Source: Antilocapra americana (lineage: Eukaryota > Chordata > Mammalia > Artiodactyla > Antilocapridae). From it: a DNA stretch of 64,000 nt. The stretch covers positions 434,001-498,000 of the forward strand of contig ML660204.1 of the NCBI GenBank assembly GCA_007570785.1, given 5' to 3'. Both the position numbers and the translations under genes were made by a program. This document shows positions 21,990 to 33,890 of this stretch, piece by piece (position 1 is the stretch's first letter; every line of letters begins with the position of its first letter). The notes beneath the pieces were generated by a model. The model made no database searches. It worked only from the letters and a program-made list of their open reading frames with translations, and was not told the origin of the DNA.

Positions 21990-23300
21990 AAGCAGACGGT
22001 GGGGAGAGAAAAGTTGCCGGAGGAGGGGGCTGTGGTGTGGGGAGAACCAGGAACCTGTAAGGTTGGCCCTTGGCGGGGGTGGGGTGCCAACCCTTGTCTT
22101 CTGCCCACTGCCTACCATGCCAGAGGGAGTCTCAGGCCTTGAGGTCTGCCTGTGGGTCTGCTTGGGAGTCTGCATGGAGCTTTCTGGAAACTGAGAGGGG
22201 AGGGTGGGATGGGAAGTGACCCTCCCCAGTGCCCACAGCTCAGCGGGCAGTGGTTGGGTCCAAAGATAAACCGTGTGATCGGCCACAGCGCTGAGCTGCC
22301 TCCAGCCCTTCCAGGGGACCTCAATTCACAGGTTAGAATTCATATCTATGGCCGCATGAGTGAGGTTCACAAGTGGCCTGGTGAGCCAGCATGGGGCAGC
22401 CACCTTTGCCCTGCCCCAGTCCCAGTCCTTCAGCTCCGCCACCACGAGCAGATGAGGGCCCTGAGGCTCAAGGGGCTGGGGGGCCACCTGCATTGCCCAG
22501 AGAGTGGGCAGAGCAGAGAGGCTTGGGCTGAGGCAGCCAGTCCCCAGCTGTCACCTCCTGGGCTCCATGGGACCTACAGAGAAGGGACAGATGACAGGGC
22601 ATCTCTCCTGTGGGGAGGACATAGAGGCACTAGGACATGATCAGAGCCCACCCCCTGTCCCAGCCAGCCCACCGCCCGCAGGCTCCGGTGCCAAGGCTGC
22701 CAGTGTGTGTTCTGCTTCTGGCTTCCCAGGAGCCCTGTGGCCAGGCCCATTCATTGTATAAAGGTCAAGATGGCTCTGGCTGACCCCTGTCCACCTAGCC
22801 CAGGAGCCAAAGGTTGTGGACAGGGCCTACAGTGAACTGGCCAGGCAAGGGGCTTGCGGCCTCCACTGCACTGGGTGGGCAGGGGTCCTGAGCCGCTTCT
22901 GGGCACCCGCTCACTTGCTCGGCAGCATTTGCCATAATTATCCAGCCATCCCCTTCAAGTGTACGGCAACCATAGCAACAGACAGATGTTCTGTCCCAGC
23001 CACGGGTCCGCAGCGAGCCAGGAGCCAAGCACAAAATTTAACCCCTTCCAGCTCAGGAAGCAAGGGCAAGACTGTACTGGGGCCCCGAAGCCCCAGGCCA
23101 GGCGCCCAACCTCGCTGGGCCCGGTCAGGTGGGACTAGGTGACTCCTGAGGACCCATTTGTCTCTGACACTCAGTCTCCCTTGTTTGTTCTCTTCTGGGT
23201 TTTCTACCCACTGCTTCCTTCTTCCCAGAGCTAAGAGACAGTGGTGAAGGATAGAGGTCCTATAAGGGAGACTGGAGTGGGCCTGGCTGAGCCCCCAGTG
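21990..23300. other. Unique intergenic sequence holding TAATTA/X-box copy 2
   Basis: No transposon recognised. TATAAAGGTCA at 22757-22767 joins a TATA-like string to a nuclear-receptor half-site; no exon follows that I can support. Confidence 0.45.
22934..22979 (+). promoter_or_regulatory. Homeobox TAATTA paired with RFX X-box-like site (copy 2)
   Basis: ATAATTA at 22934-22940 and CCATAGCAAC at 22970-22979 are separated by 29 bases. The surrounding 22.7-23.1 kb shows no recognisable transposon. The sequence between the motifs differs from copy 1 apart from a shared CCAGC after the first motif, so this is shared architecture and not a recent duplication. Confidence 0.45.
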
Positions 23301-23309
23301 CTAGTTACG

Positions 23310-23462
23310 ATGCGAGTGGAAGAGCACTGGACACAGAGTCAGGTGGGCTGAGCTGGGCCCTTGTTTTGGATCTGCTCTGGTTTGCTGTGTGACCTTGGGA
23401 AAGTGACTCACCTTCTCTGAACCTCAATTACTGCCTCTGTACAACGAGGTGGGTAGGGTCTC
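23310..23462 (+). mobile_element. MIR SINE
   Basis: GCTGTGTGACCTTGGGAAAG and CTTCTCTGAACCTCAATTAC are near-consensus. Confidence 0.82.
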
Positions 23463-23469
23463 ATGCCCT

Positions 23470-23960
23470 CATCTGGCACACGTTTATCGATCATCTAATG
23501 TGTGCCAGGCCGTGGGGTAGGCCCTAAGGAGACTCCTGAGAACAAGATATCACACCCCAGGTTGGGAATGGGGGCATTGACAATAAACAACACATAGGAT
23601 GACGGTCATATCTGTTGTATCATGAAAGCCCTCAGGACGCCGTCTGATGGAGAGTAGGAGGTGGTGGGCGGGGCTGACCTGCTTTGGTCAGGTGGTCAGG
23701 GAAGGCCTCTGAGAAGGGGATGTTTGAGCTGAGGTTGAGCAGGAACCAACCTCACCAGGCAGCACTGGGTGAGGAGAGTCCCTGGAAGAGGGAAGGACAG
23801 GGCCAGAAGCATGGCCCCCACAGCTTGGGAGCAGTAGGGCAAGAGCCCAGGGGTGAGGAGAGGGAGCAGGTTCGAGTCCCAGGTGCAGACCACAGCTCAT
23901 CTCAGGTCCACCTGCGCAGGGAAGGTTCTGGGTGGGGGCCACCTGGCTTCACTTTCACGT
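23470..23960 (-). mobile_element. L2 LINE, extended reverse copy
   Basis: ATCATCTAATGTGTGCCAGG, ACAATAAACAACACATAGGA and GGTCAGGGAAGGCCTCTGAG are in reverse L2 order. Confidence 0.7.
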
Positions 23961-24294
23961 AGTCTCTAAGCACTTGGCTGTGATGTCTCCTGCCCCAGCC
24001 GGTCAGCTTGACTCCAGCAGATTGAGCCTCCCCTGAGTGGCGATGGCTTGGCAGTGGGGCGGGGTGGGGCAGGGGACAACAGCTCCTCCCCAGCAGGCTG
24101 CTTGCTCATTCCTTCATTCCCCGGGTTTTGCCCCAGAGGCCGCTGGGCGGAGCTAATACCTGGAGGTTCCTGAGCCAGTGGGGCCCCGCCTGGGTTAGTT
24201 ATTACTGAGCAGAGCCTGGGTGAGCCCCAGAGAGCCATGGGAAGGGGCCCCCACTGGGAAGAGGAGCCTGAGTTTCTGACCCTATATCCTACCA

Positions 24295-24375
24295 GCAGGC
24301 CCAACTCTGCCCCTTCCTTGTTTTGTGGCCTCGGGCAAGTCACTTAGTTTCCCTGGGCCTCAGTGGGCCCTCCTG
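24295..24375 (+). mobile_element. MIR SINE fragment
   Basis: GTGGCCTCGGGCAAGTCACT and TAGTTTCCCTGGGCCTCAGT; the 3' half is absent. Confidence 0.65.
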
Positions 24376-24469
24376 GAAAAGAGCTTAGGAAGCCTCCCCT
24401 TTGCCCCCTAGCCCTCCTCTGCTTCACTCAACTCCAGCCTCCCTCGCTGCTCTGTAACACCCTATTTCT

Positions 24470-24680
24470 GTGCTGTGCTTAGTCGCTCAGTGGGTCTGAC
24501 TCTGCGACCCCATGACCTGTAGCCCACCAGGCTCCCCTGGTGTCCATGAGGATTCTCCAGGCAAGAATACTGGGGTGGGTTGCCATGCCCTTCTCCAGGG
24601 GATCGTCCCATTCCAGGGATCGAACCCCGGTCTCCCACGTTGCAGGTGGGTTTTTTACCTCTGAGCTACCAGGGAAGCCC
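24470..24680 (-). mobile_element. Bov-tA SINE
   Basis: TGTGCTTAGTCGCTCAGTGG at the left and GAGCTACCAGGGAAGCCC at the right delimit a near-complete reverse copy. Low divergence suggests a relatively recent insertion. Confidence 0.95.
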
Positions 24681-24844
24681 ATCTCAGGGCCCTGCAATTT
24701 ACTGCTTACTCAGGATAAGTCTTCATGGTCTTGAGTCTCTGCTCAATGCCATCTCCTGGGAGAGGCCTCCTGGACCATCCGCAATCAGAACAGAGCCACT
24801 TCACTCCCCTATACACTTGTCCTGGGCTTTACGTGTTCGTGGAC

Positions 24845-25160
24845 CTTCTAGACTGCATTCCTTTACCCAGCACATGGCTCCCTTGTGCCTGGCACTGTCC
24901 TAGGTGCTGGGGATGAGCAGAGGACAGAGCAGACATCCCCTCCTGGTTTTTCCCAGGGGGCACATTCTAGCATGCGAGACTCACTAAGACAAAGAAAGCA
25001 GGAGAGGGTTGGGGGGTGCTCACAAAGACAGTCACAGTAGAGTAGGAGGCTCTGATGAAGCAGAAGCAGAGCTTGGGGCTCTGCGGGGAAGGTGTCGGGG
25101 TAGAGGCCCCGAGGGGGCACTTTTGCCCTCCTCTCTAGAATGTGTCTCCAGCAGGTGAGG
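24845..25160 (-). mobile_element. L2 LINE reverse fragment
   Basis: TGTGCCTGGCACTGTCCTAG and GTGCTGGGGATGAGCAGAGG mark the 3' part of the element. Confidence 0.6.
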
Positions 25161-25890
25161 ACAAGGTGCATCTTCACTACTGATGCATTCTCAGCACCCT
25201 GCATGTAGTAGGTGCTTAGGAAAAGCTGGCATGACTGGCATGGTGAGTGGTTGGAGGGTTATGGGCTGTGCGGGGCCTCTGGCCGGGGGCCATGCACCGA
25301 GACCCTCTGGAAGCCCGTCCACAGTCACCGGGGGCCGTGGTGGGAGGCAGCCTGCTGGGGGATGCTCCGTGGAAGGAACCTTTCAAGGGCATGGCAGGGG
25401 AGAAGGAGGCGGCGGCTTCCAGGGGTGCTGGGCTGACCCTCAGGGCCCTCTTATGTCAGGTAGGGAATTGGGTCATTAGCCTTGGGGCCAAGGGCAGCCA
25501 TCCAAGAGCTTGGGAAAGCAATGGCATGATTAGATCCAAGCTTTTAACAACCCTTCTGGCGTCCATTGTGGAGAAGGGAGTGGATCTCAGTGGGCCCAGG
25601 GATGGATGGGAGGCAGGGAAGCAGTGGAAAACAGAAAGGCCCTGAGAGAGCAGGATACCTGATAGACCTGTGTGGCTGGGGGTGGGAGGGGGCCGCATTC
25701 ATCCCAGGCTCGGGGAACACTCACCCGGCATCCCTTCAGCGCCACCCCCAGGAGCCCCCACTGCCCACCAGACCCTGTTCTAGGTGGGGAGAAGACAGGA
25801 ACACACAGCACAGGGCAGAAAACTCCCGCCCTCCTGGGAGAGCCCCATGCTAAACAAGATAAGTAAATGAACCATATGGTGCATGGTAAA

Positions 25891-26106
25891 GCTACCCCAG
25901 TAGCTCAGTGGTAAAAGAATCCGCCTGCAGAGCAGGAGCCACGGGAGGCATGGGTTCCATCCCTGGGTTGGGAAGAACCCCAGGAGGAGGGCATGGCCAT
26001 CCACTCCAGTATTCTTGCCTGGTGAATCCCATGGGCAGAGGAGTCTGGAGGGCTGCAGTTCATAGGGTCGCAAAGAGTCGGACACAACGAATCAACTTAG
26101 CACACA
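25891..26106 (+). mobile_element. Bov-tA SINE
   Basis: It contains AGTAGCTCAGTGGTAAAAGA, TTGGGAAGAACCCCAGGAGG and AAAGAGTCGGACACAACGAA in order. It splits an L2 fragment. Confidence 0.95.
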
Positions 26107-26960
26107 TGATGCGTGAGATCCGTGAAAGTGCTAAGGGGAAAGAAAGAAGTGGAGAGGGGGCTGAGGGGATGGTTGGTGGTGGCAGGTTGAAATGGAGAGG
26201 GCACCAGGAAGGCCATCCCAGGAGGAACCTTCCGCCAATATGCTGCTGGTGGAACATTCCAGGCAGCCAGCACCCCGCGGTAGGAGCTGGGGTGGGGGTG
26301 GACCTGGGGAGGGGCGGGAGGGCAGAGGGAGCTGTAGGGTAGGGAGCAGGCAGGGCTTTGGGGGACTTCATAAGCACTGGGGCTTCTCTGAGTGAGGGGC
26401 CACTGGAGGGTAGAGCCCTGCAGGCTGCATCTGACTCTGCCCAGAATGGGGTCCCTCTGGCTGCCGTGTGGAGGATAGACCGGAGGCCCCAGGGGCGCGG
26501 CAGCAGAACAGAGAAGATTCAAGAGCGAGATGATGGGGGCTGACCTGCGGAGGCTGCGGAGTGCTGGCAACTAGGATGGATTTAGAAGTTCGAGCAGCGG
26601 GACTCATGGATGCATCTCATGTGGGATGTGAGAGACAGAGTCAGAGAGAGGAAGCTCAGGATGGCAGCTAGTGAGTTGGCCTGGATCGTGGGGAGGCTGG
26701 AGTTGCCCTTCACTGTTCACAACCTTCACAAAGGTTGTGGGTGAAAGAGGTCAACATGCGAGTCTCGGGAGAGGAGACTGGAGCAAGGTGAAGCGGGAAG
26801 GCAGGAGGTGCTGCGGAGGAAGAAGGTGTGCTGAGCTTGGAGTTCAGGGCAGAGTCCAGGTTGGCCATGTCAAGGGGGCAGGGGTGGGGTGGACTCACAG
26901 AGAAACCGTCTTGAAAGTCCGCCAAGGAGGAAGGCAGATGGAGAGAACCAGAGGATCAGG
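26107..26960 (-). mobile_element. L2 LINE interior, reverse, diverged
   Basis: GAGGATAGACCGGAGGCCCC and GGATGTGAGAGACAGAGTCA resemble the L2 region seen again at 30.3-30.6 kb. Together with 25720-25890 it forms one element split by the Bov-tA at 25.9 kb. Confidence 0.5.
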
Positions 26961-28184
26961 GACTGACCCCGGAGCTCCCAACCTTAGGAGGTGGGGGTGA
27001 GATAGAGGAAGAAGCAGAAAAGGGGCTGAGAAGGAGCAACCGGGAAGTTGGAGGAAACCAGAGCATTCCGACAGCCAGCAAGGAAGGCATCGAAGAGGCA
27101 GGGAAAGTTAGTGCATCCATGCTGTGTGGGGCCAGAAGGACGAGGGCTGGTTTAGTCCCTCACCGGTCCTTGGTGTCCTGGGAGGAGAGGGATGGAAACC
27201 CGAGGGCAGAGGGTTCAAGGCAGGAGTGGGGATAGTGATAACAGTCTCCCTTTCGGGGAGCTCCCGTGTGAGGCAGGGGAGAAGTGAGGCAGCAGGGGTG
27301 GGGTGTGGGCTCAGAGAGGCGCATCAGCCATCTGTCCATTGCTCAGGTTGATTTGGTCGCGAGGAAAAGGCTGAGGACCTCTAAGCGGAGGGGATAGTTT
27401 CTGGAGCGATGTCTCAGGAGTATGGAGGGAAGGGGCCCTGAATCATCCCCAAGACCCCAGGAGTGGGCCGTATTATCATTTCCACTTCATGTATGTGGAA
27501 GCTGCGGCTAGAGAGGTTGGTCCTCCAGCCACAGGTCACCCTGCTGGGCAGAGATGGCCTATCTCCACAACTCTGCTGTGCCCTTCACAGGCCTGGGCTG
27601 TTATCCTGCTTGACAGATAAGACCCAGAGAGCTTCAGCTCCCTGGCTCAGGTCCAGTGCCCAGTTAAGGAGGTTGACTTGATGGGATGTTGCAGGGAGAG
27701 GCAGTGTGGGGATCAGCAGTGATGCCTGTTCTCAGCACAGTTCTCTGGGGGCTTCAGGAGCCACTTCCTGGGCTGGGAACTGGGAGAGGATCCGCTTTGC
27801 AGATGCTGAGCACAGTCTGGGAGGTGCGTGAGTTTTCCTCTGTGTAAAATGGGGCCAATCGTGGAGTTGACCTTACTGAGTTCTGAAACTCAAGCAAATT
27901 GATGTAGTAGAGCCCTCAGAATGGGGCACCCAGGAAATGCCATGTGGGCCTCATTACTCTGAGTCTGCCTGGTGGGATGCATAGTGGCAACTCCCAAACG
28001 TGCTCTGTAGCTGACTCAGAGGTGAACCTGGCAGGACAAGAGGGCTGATGGGAAACTCAGGGCCACACAGACCCTTAGAGGTCCTTCCTGGTGGAGCCTC
28101 AGTTCTGCATTCAGTCCCTGAATTTCAAGATCCAGCCTTCAGGGGACCCCCAAGAGCTCTTTAGAAACTTCAAGAGTGGAGCCT

Positions 28185-28440
28185 CTGGGTGGTGGTCCTG
28201 GGAAAGACCCTTCTCCTCTCGAAGTCTGAGTTCTTCATCTGTAGAATGGATGTCCTGAGCCTTACTCTGTGGAGAGGTGCCTAGTGAGCCCTAGGACTGA
28301 GTCTTAGGAGGGCTGGACACCCTACTTTCTCTGCCCTAATTTGCTGTGTTATGTTGAATAAGTAACCTGACCTCTCTGGGCTTTGTCTGTAAAACCTGGG
28401 TGATGTGAGGGCCTCTACAGACTGTTGATTCTATTGTTAT
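28185..28440 (+). mobile_element. Two tandem MIR fragments
   Basis: GAGTTCTTCATCTGTAGAAT lies at 28226 and TAACCTGACCTCTCTGGGCT at 28362; both are forward. Confidence 0.6.
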
Positions 28441-29089
28441 TTAGAGCCTCCTGATTTCATTAGGTGGCAAGTCCTCAGTTATACCTGGGATGTTGTTCAG
28501 CTTCAAAGTTCTGCTTCTCACCATAGTAGGATGGAGGCAGGAGCAAGCAGAATGCAGGGTCCCCTAGGTCTGAACATTCTTCCTTCCCCCCAGGGTAGCC
28601 CTGTCCCAGGCCCATTCTGAGGTGTCTGGGGTGGCAATCTTGGGTGGCCCGTGTTTCAAACTCTGATGCAGGACAAAGAAACCATAGCTCCTCTTTTCCA
28701 ATTGTCCGCATTTTACAGGATGAGCACACTGAGACTCAGAGGAATCCTAACTCACCTACTTACCTCTTGCCTCCACACCAGGCCAGCCAGGGCTGGCTTT
28801 CAGGACACAGAAACCAGAGCCTCAAGGGCAGACATCAGCATCTGCCCTTGGTTCCCCCATTCAGCCCCACTGCATGGCATCTCACACTGCTCCTGTCCCA
28901 GGCACAGGAGACACTGAGAGGGCTCAGGTGAGGGCCTAGCCTCCTCTAGTGGAAAAGACACATGTGAACAGAAGCAAATAGAAGTTAGGAGGGGCTGGAA
29001 CACCAGGGAGAAGAGATTCATTTATTCGTTCTGACCAAAGGACCTGGGGAGGCTTCCTGGAGGAGGATGCACCAGAGAGGGATCTAGAA

Positions 29090-29260
29090 TGCTAGTAGTG
29101 ACTGTTACCATCTCTTGAGCAACAGCCTCAGGTTTCAGGGTGTGGTCTCATCGTACTTTCCCAGTCCCCAGTGAGGTAGGTGCTTTCCTTAGTCCCATTT
29201 TACAGATGAAAAAACTGAGGGTCAGAAAATAAGAATGTCACTTCCAGGGTCACCAAGGGG
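29090..29260 (-). mobile_element. MIR SINE
   Basis: GAGGTAGGTGCTTTCCTTAG, CCCATTTTACAGATGAAAAA and AGGGTCACCAAGG show a full reverse core. Confidence 0.82.
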
Positions 29261-29704
29261 CCTGAATCCATTCCCAAGACCCACCCCCCACCCCAGGCAG
29301 AGGAGAGATGGGAAGACCCCCGACCCCAGCCTGACAGCCTCAACCCAGGAGGCCTGGGTCTTCCTCTAGCCAAGTGTCCCCAGCACCCGGTTTCACTTCC
29401 CAAAACACAGACCTATTTTGGATCCTGCTGACTTCCTTTCTCAGCCATGGCCGTTCAGGCTCTGAGGACTGGGCAACCGTAGAATGGACCGGGGCCTTTC
29501 CCAATGCCCCTCTTACACCACCGCCCTGGAGCCTTCTCCCTGCCCGGCTTCTGGCTGCCGTGGCCCACTTGGGGAGGGCGCTGACCGCAGAGGGCTGGCA
29601 GGAGCCACTGCCCTGTGGCCGCCTCCCCAAGAGCCAGCTCAGCGGTCCTGCTCCCGGCCCATATTCGGCCTGAACTGGCCGGGGTGGGGCGGGGGGAGGC
29701 AAGG

Positions 29705-29812
29705 CCAGGGTCCAGATCCCAGCCCCACTGTGTCCTGGCCTGATGACCCCCAGCAAACGGTTTCCCTTCCTGGATCTCAGTTGCCTTGTCTGTGATCCGA
29801 GGCTGAGGTGGC
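29705..29812 (+). mobile_element. MIR SINE fragment
   Basis: GATCCCAGCCCCACTGTGTC and GGATCTCAGTTGCCTTGTCT; moderately diverged. Confidence 0.6.
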
Positions 29813-29844
29813 CTCCTACCCTGAGTTGTTCGAACCACACAAGA

Positions 29845-30680
29845 GTGAATCAAATGTAACAGCTGTGCCCAGACGCCGTTCTCGGTACTGGTAAGCCAAA
29901 GAGTCTGTGCCTTCCGGAAGCAGAAATTCTACTGTGGGGTCAGAGGGGTACCAGGGAGCCAAGAAAAAACAATACAAATAGGTCGACTAAACAGTATGTT
30001 AGAAAATGATGGAGAAAATAAAGCTGACAAATGACGTATGTGTGTGTGTGATGGGACAAGGGGTCTGCCGTTTTAAGTTGGTGGTCACAGGAGGCCTCCT
30101 GGAAAAGTGACCTCTGATGACGTGAAAGAGGTGAGAGAGCCCCAATACGACATCAGGATAGGGCACTGCAGGCAGAGGGCACAGCAGATGCAAATGCCTG
30201 GAGGTCAGGAGAGGGATACGGAGTTGCTGCCGCAGAGACGGGGGGTGAGGGACTGGAGAGGGACAGGGAGGCCGGAGCTTGAGGGCCGTCAGGGCCAAGG
30301 TTAAGACTTCACTCTGAGAGAGGCGCCACGGGCCGCTTTGGAGCAGCGAAGGGACATGATCCGACTTGTGTTGGAGCCGAGGGATCTGGCTGCCTGATGG
30401 AAGGGGTACTGCGGGGCCGGGAGAGGCTGGTGAGCAGGGGCAGCAGCACGGTGGTGAGAAGTGGTCCGATTCTGGTCCTATTGTGAAGGTGGAGCCAAAG
30501 GGATTTGCTGACAGCTCAGGTGGAGGGGGCGAGAGAATGGCGGGGTGGGCCATTCTCTCTGAATGACTCCAAGGGTGTGGGCCTGAGCAACGGGAAGAAT
30601 GGAGTTTGTGTTGGCTGAGATGGGAAGGCGGCAGAGTGGCAGATCTGGGGTGGAAGTCAGGAGCTTGGGCTTGGACATGC
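29845..30680 (-). mobile_element. L2 LINE, long reverse copy
   Basis: AGCAGAAATTCTACTGTGGG, GAGGCCTCCTGGAAAAGTGA, GAAGGGACATGATCCGACTT and ATGACTCCAAGGGTGTGGGC lie in order over more than 0.8 kb. Confidence 0.7.
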
Positions 30681-30839
30681 GCTGCTAGGATGCCCTCAGT
30701 CCTCTCAGTGTGAGGCCGAGTTGGGGGGTCTAGAGGGTAAAGGAGAACAGCGGGCTGGGATCAGTGTCAGCTTGATTCCAGGGTCTCCTGTTCCCATCCC
30801 GCCCTCCGGCAGGCCAGTCAGTCCCCGGCCGCCAGCTGG

Positions 30840-31060
30840 GTCTCTTAAGCACCAAACCAGGTGGTGGACAGACCTTTCTAATTCAATGGCTTCCCACTGC
30901 TCTGCCCTGGAGTCCAAACTTCTTGCCTGGCCTGGTCCCAGCACACCTCAGCCTCACCTCTCTTCAGCCTGCCAGCCTTAGTTCTCACTTTGTGCCAACC
31001 TCAGGGCCTTTTGAAATTGCTCTGCTGGGTTCTGGTCAGTTCCTCAGCTGCTTGATGGCC
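30840..31060 (+). mobile_element. L2 LINE fragment
   Basis: ATTCAATGGCTTCCCACTGC and ACCTCAGGGCCTTTTGAAAT match the L2 3' region. Confidence 0.65.
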
Positions 31061-31334
31061 CTGAATGTGGCTCATCCTTTTTCCTGGACCTCGGTTTCTC
31101 CATCTGTAAAAGGGGAAGCTTGGACTCCTTGAGCCCTAAAGACGGTTTCCATGTTTTGGGGATTTGGGGAGGCATGGAGAAGCTGCCCTTCTCTACTCTG
31201 TCTAACCTGGTGAGACCCTGGGGAGATGCTTCATGCTCCCCACCCCTTCAGGATTACCTGCCTTCCAGGGTCTATTGCAGGCTCTAACTGCTGGAGGCAG
31301 GGAGATGTGGTCCTTGGGCTTATGTCCCCCAGGA

Positions 31335-31430
31335 GAGTGAAGCTTTAGACAGACCTGTGTGACCCAAGGCATGTCCCTTCCCCACTCTGAGCCTTGGTTT
31401 CCTCACCTGGATAATGGAGCTGGTGATGGT
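31335..31430 (+). mobile_element. MIR SINE fragment
   Basis: CCCACTCTGAGCCTTGGTTT and CCTCACCTGGATAATGGAGC form the core. Confidence 0.65.
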
Positions 31431-31789
31431 CAAGAGGCCTGGCCTCAGTGGATAGGGTGTCTGGTGTACCGCAAACCTAACAAGCACTCACAGTGTCTGG
31501 GAAGGGTTGGGCTGGGGGCCCTGGTGGTGGGGGAAAGAGGCTTAGCCCTGCCCTTATAGAGCTTGACCGGGGGGAGGGGCTCAGCATGGTGTGATTCCCA
31601 AGCAGGGCTCACCCACAGTCCTGCCCCAGGGGAGACGGGGGCTCTAGCTGCATCTTCCGTCAGCGCCACCACTGCCCAGGTTTTCTCGGCTTGCAAGGTC
31701 CAGTCAGGACCTCTCTCCAGGACTCTGCTCCCCTGGCCAACACATCTCTCTTCTCCCTTTGACCTCTGGACCCTTCATCCTTGGAACTC

Positions 31790-31955
31790 TGGGCATGAGT
31801 CTTGTTTCTGCCCATCACCAACTGTGAGACTTGGGCAGGTGATGGGCCTGGGCCTTGATTTTCACATCTGTAAAATGGGATAATGACAGATCCTGTTTCC
31901 CAAGGTGGCTTTGAGGATTCAGAGGGTTGTAAAGTACTAGAGGGCTCAGAAAACT
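31790..31955 (+). mobile_element. MIR SINE
   Basis: ACTGTGAGACTTGGGCAGGT, TTTTCACATCTGTAAAATGG and GGCTTTGAGGATTCAGAGGG in order. Confidence 0.78.
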
Positions 31956-32109
31956 TTGCTGTGATCATTGAAGCCCTTCTCATATATTCTCTGTAGCGGA
32001 CCTAGGGGCAAGAAGCAAGTGGCTGATAGTTTTTGGCCCCAGTTCACCGGTGCACAGAGAATGAATCACTTCCTCTTGCTTCTGGCCAGGTCAGCTCTGC
32101 CGTTTACAC

Positions 32110-32255
32110 GTGTTAGGAGTTGTCCCAGACCACTTCCTACTGTCAGTGCTTCGTTTTGTTTACATGTTAAGCCCAGGTTTCCTCCATTTTACAGATGAGG
32201 AAACTGAGGCACGGAGAGGTAAAGTGACCCAAGCCAGGCAGCCTGGTTCTGTGCA
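32110..32255 (-). mobile_element. MIR SINE
   Basis: CTCCATTTTACAGATGAGGA and AACTGAGGCACGGAGAGGTA are near-perfect reverse core. Confidence 0.82.
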
Positions 32256-32554
32256 GACACACAAACCCTTAGGGTGCTTCTCCTCAGCGGTGTCCACTCC
32301 CAGAGGCCACAGGGTGGTGTTATCAGTTATCTGAAGCCTCCTGGTCATCCCGGGGTCAAGCCCATGGATCCTTTTCCTCAGCCCAGGAGGAGAAAGGTCT
32401 CTGAGTTCAAAAACCACAGATTCCTCTCCCCACCTTGCCATTGCCTGGCCAGGAAAACCTTGATCCTATCCCTTCCCCTTTTGTGCCTCAGTTTCCACCA
32501 AATGGAGGCTAGAAAACCCTTCCAGCTTTGTTACCCCTGGGATCCTATCCCAAC

Positions 32555-32680
32555 CCTGTCATGTGTTTGTTATGTGACCTTGCTTCAGCCAGCATGCCTT
32601 AGAGGCTTCTTTCCTTATCTGAAAAAATAGAGCCGATACTTCATATCTGCCTGTCCTGAGGTTTCAGGACCCCTGGGAGA
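32555..32680 (+). mobile_element. MIR SINE
   Basis: TTATGTGACCTTGCTTCAGC and TTCCTTATCTGAAAAAATAG; the middle is diverged. Confidence 0.6.
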
Positions 32681-32794
32681 ACCTCACAGGAAAGTCCGGG
32701 TGTGAGTGTGAGGGGCTTTCAGTACAACCCCAGCCCATCTTCTGCAGGTAGGGCCTGTCAGCCGCTCAGCCCCTGACCAAGAGTGGAGAGGTCA

Positions 32795-33200
32795 ACCATC
32801 CATTCGTTCAATTCCATTCATTCTTTGAGCATCTATTCTGTGCTGCAGCACCCAGACATGGTGGTGACTGAGACCCAGCCAGTTCCTGTCTTCATAGAAT
32901 TCACAGTCTGGGGCTTGGGGTTGGGGGGGACAGATACCAATAAAGAAACCATGTAAATGTGAGAGGTACAGGTGGTTGAGTGTTAGAGAAGGGGTGCAGG
33001 GGAGTCCCCCAGGAGAGTGAGTCGTGGAGGAGGCTCTTAGGGAGAGAGGGGTTGTCAGGACATGATGATTGAACTGAGAGCTGTGAGGATGAGTTGGAAC
33101 AAATTGGGTGAATTTGTGGCAAGAGAGGAAGGGTTTGGGCAGAGACCCTCGGGTGACACATCCAGGGTCAACAACTTGTGAGAGGGGCCTAAGGCCATTC
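32795..33200 (-). mobile_element. L2 LINE reverse copy
   Basis: CATTCATTCTTTGAGCATCT, CAATAAAGAAACCATGTAAA and GACATGATGATTGAACTGAG are reverse L2 landmarks. Confidence 0.72.
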
Positions 33201-33556
33201 CCAAGGTCCTGACAAATTCAAGGAAGCAAAGGAAGGTCAGTGTATCTGAAACCCCCAGTGATGGCCGGTGGGGGAGATGAGGGGGCAGGGGTCAGACCTC
33301 CCTGGGTCATTCTGAGTTTCACTGTTTCAGGAGAGAAGGGGTCTTGGAAACCATCCGAGGTCCTCCTGGTACAGATGGGGAAATGGAGAGTCAGTTGGGT
33401 AAGGGAGATGGCCAAGGTCAAAACAACCAGGGTTAGAATTTGGGCTCCTGACATCTCCCCAGGGCTCTTTCTGTATCTGGAGACTGGCCCAAGAGAAGTG
33501 AGAGAAAACCAAACATTTACTTAGCACCTACTATGTGACCCAGAGTCCTGTGCATG

Positions 33557-33569
33557 TGCGCGCGCGCGT

Positions 33570-33605
<36 letters not shown>
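33557..33605 (+). repeat. CG/CA alternating tract, Z-DNA-prone
   Basis: GTGCGCGCGCGCGTGCG passes straight into about sixteen CA units. Every step alternates purine and pyrimidine. Confidence 0.92.
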
Positions 33606-33607
<2 letters not shown>

Positions 33608-33679
33608 CACCACCTGGTCCCTGGGTCTAAGGCCAGGGCCACAGCCTTGGGAATTCTTTCCCAAAAAGAAAGGAAAAGA

Positions 33680-33890
33680 AACCTACGGAGGTCATTTGAT
33701 CCAACCCCCTGCCACTGCCCTCAAGGCCTCATTCCACTGTCTCATTTGAAGACATAGAGGCAGGGTGAACAGAAATTCTAATCCCCATTCTATCGATGAG
33801 CAAACCAAGGGAAGGAGAAATTTAGGCACTGACCTGAAGTCCCCCAGTAACAAAGCTGTCTTGGCTTCTAATTAAGTGCTTTTTCCAAGG
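33680..33890 (-). mobile_element. MIR-type SINE (MIR3-like)
   Basis: GGTCATTTGATCCAACCCCC, CCCATTCTATCGATGAGCAA and GACCTGAAGTCCCCCAGTAA follow the reverse MIR layout. Confidence 0.6.

Noticed and set aside
22757..22767. TATAAAGGTCA as a promoter TATA box
   Set aside because: No downstream exon, initiator or CpG context supports a promoter; it is noted only as part of the unique block.
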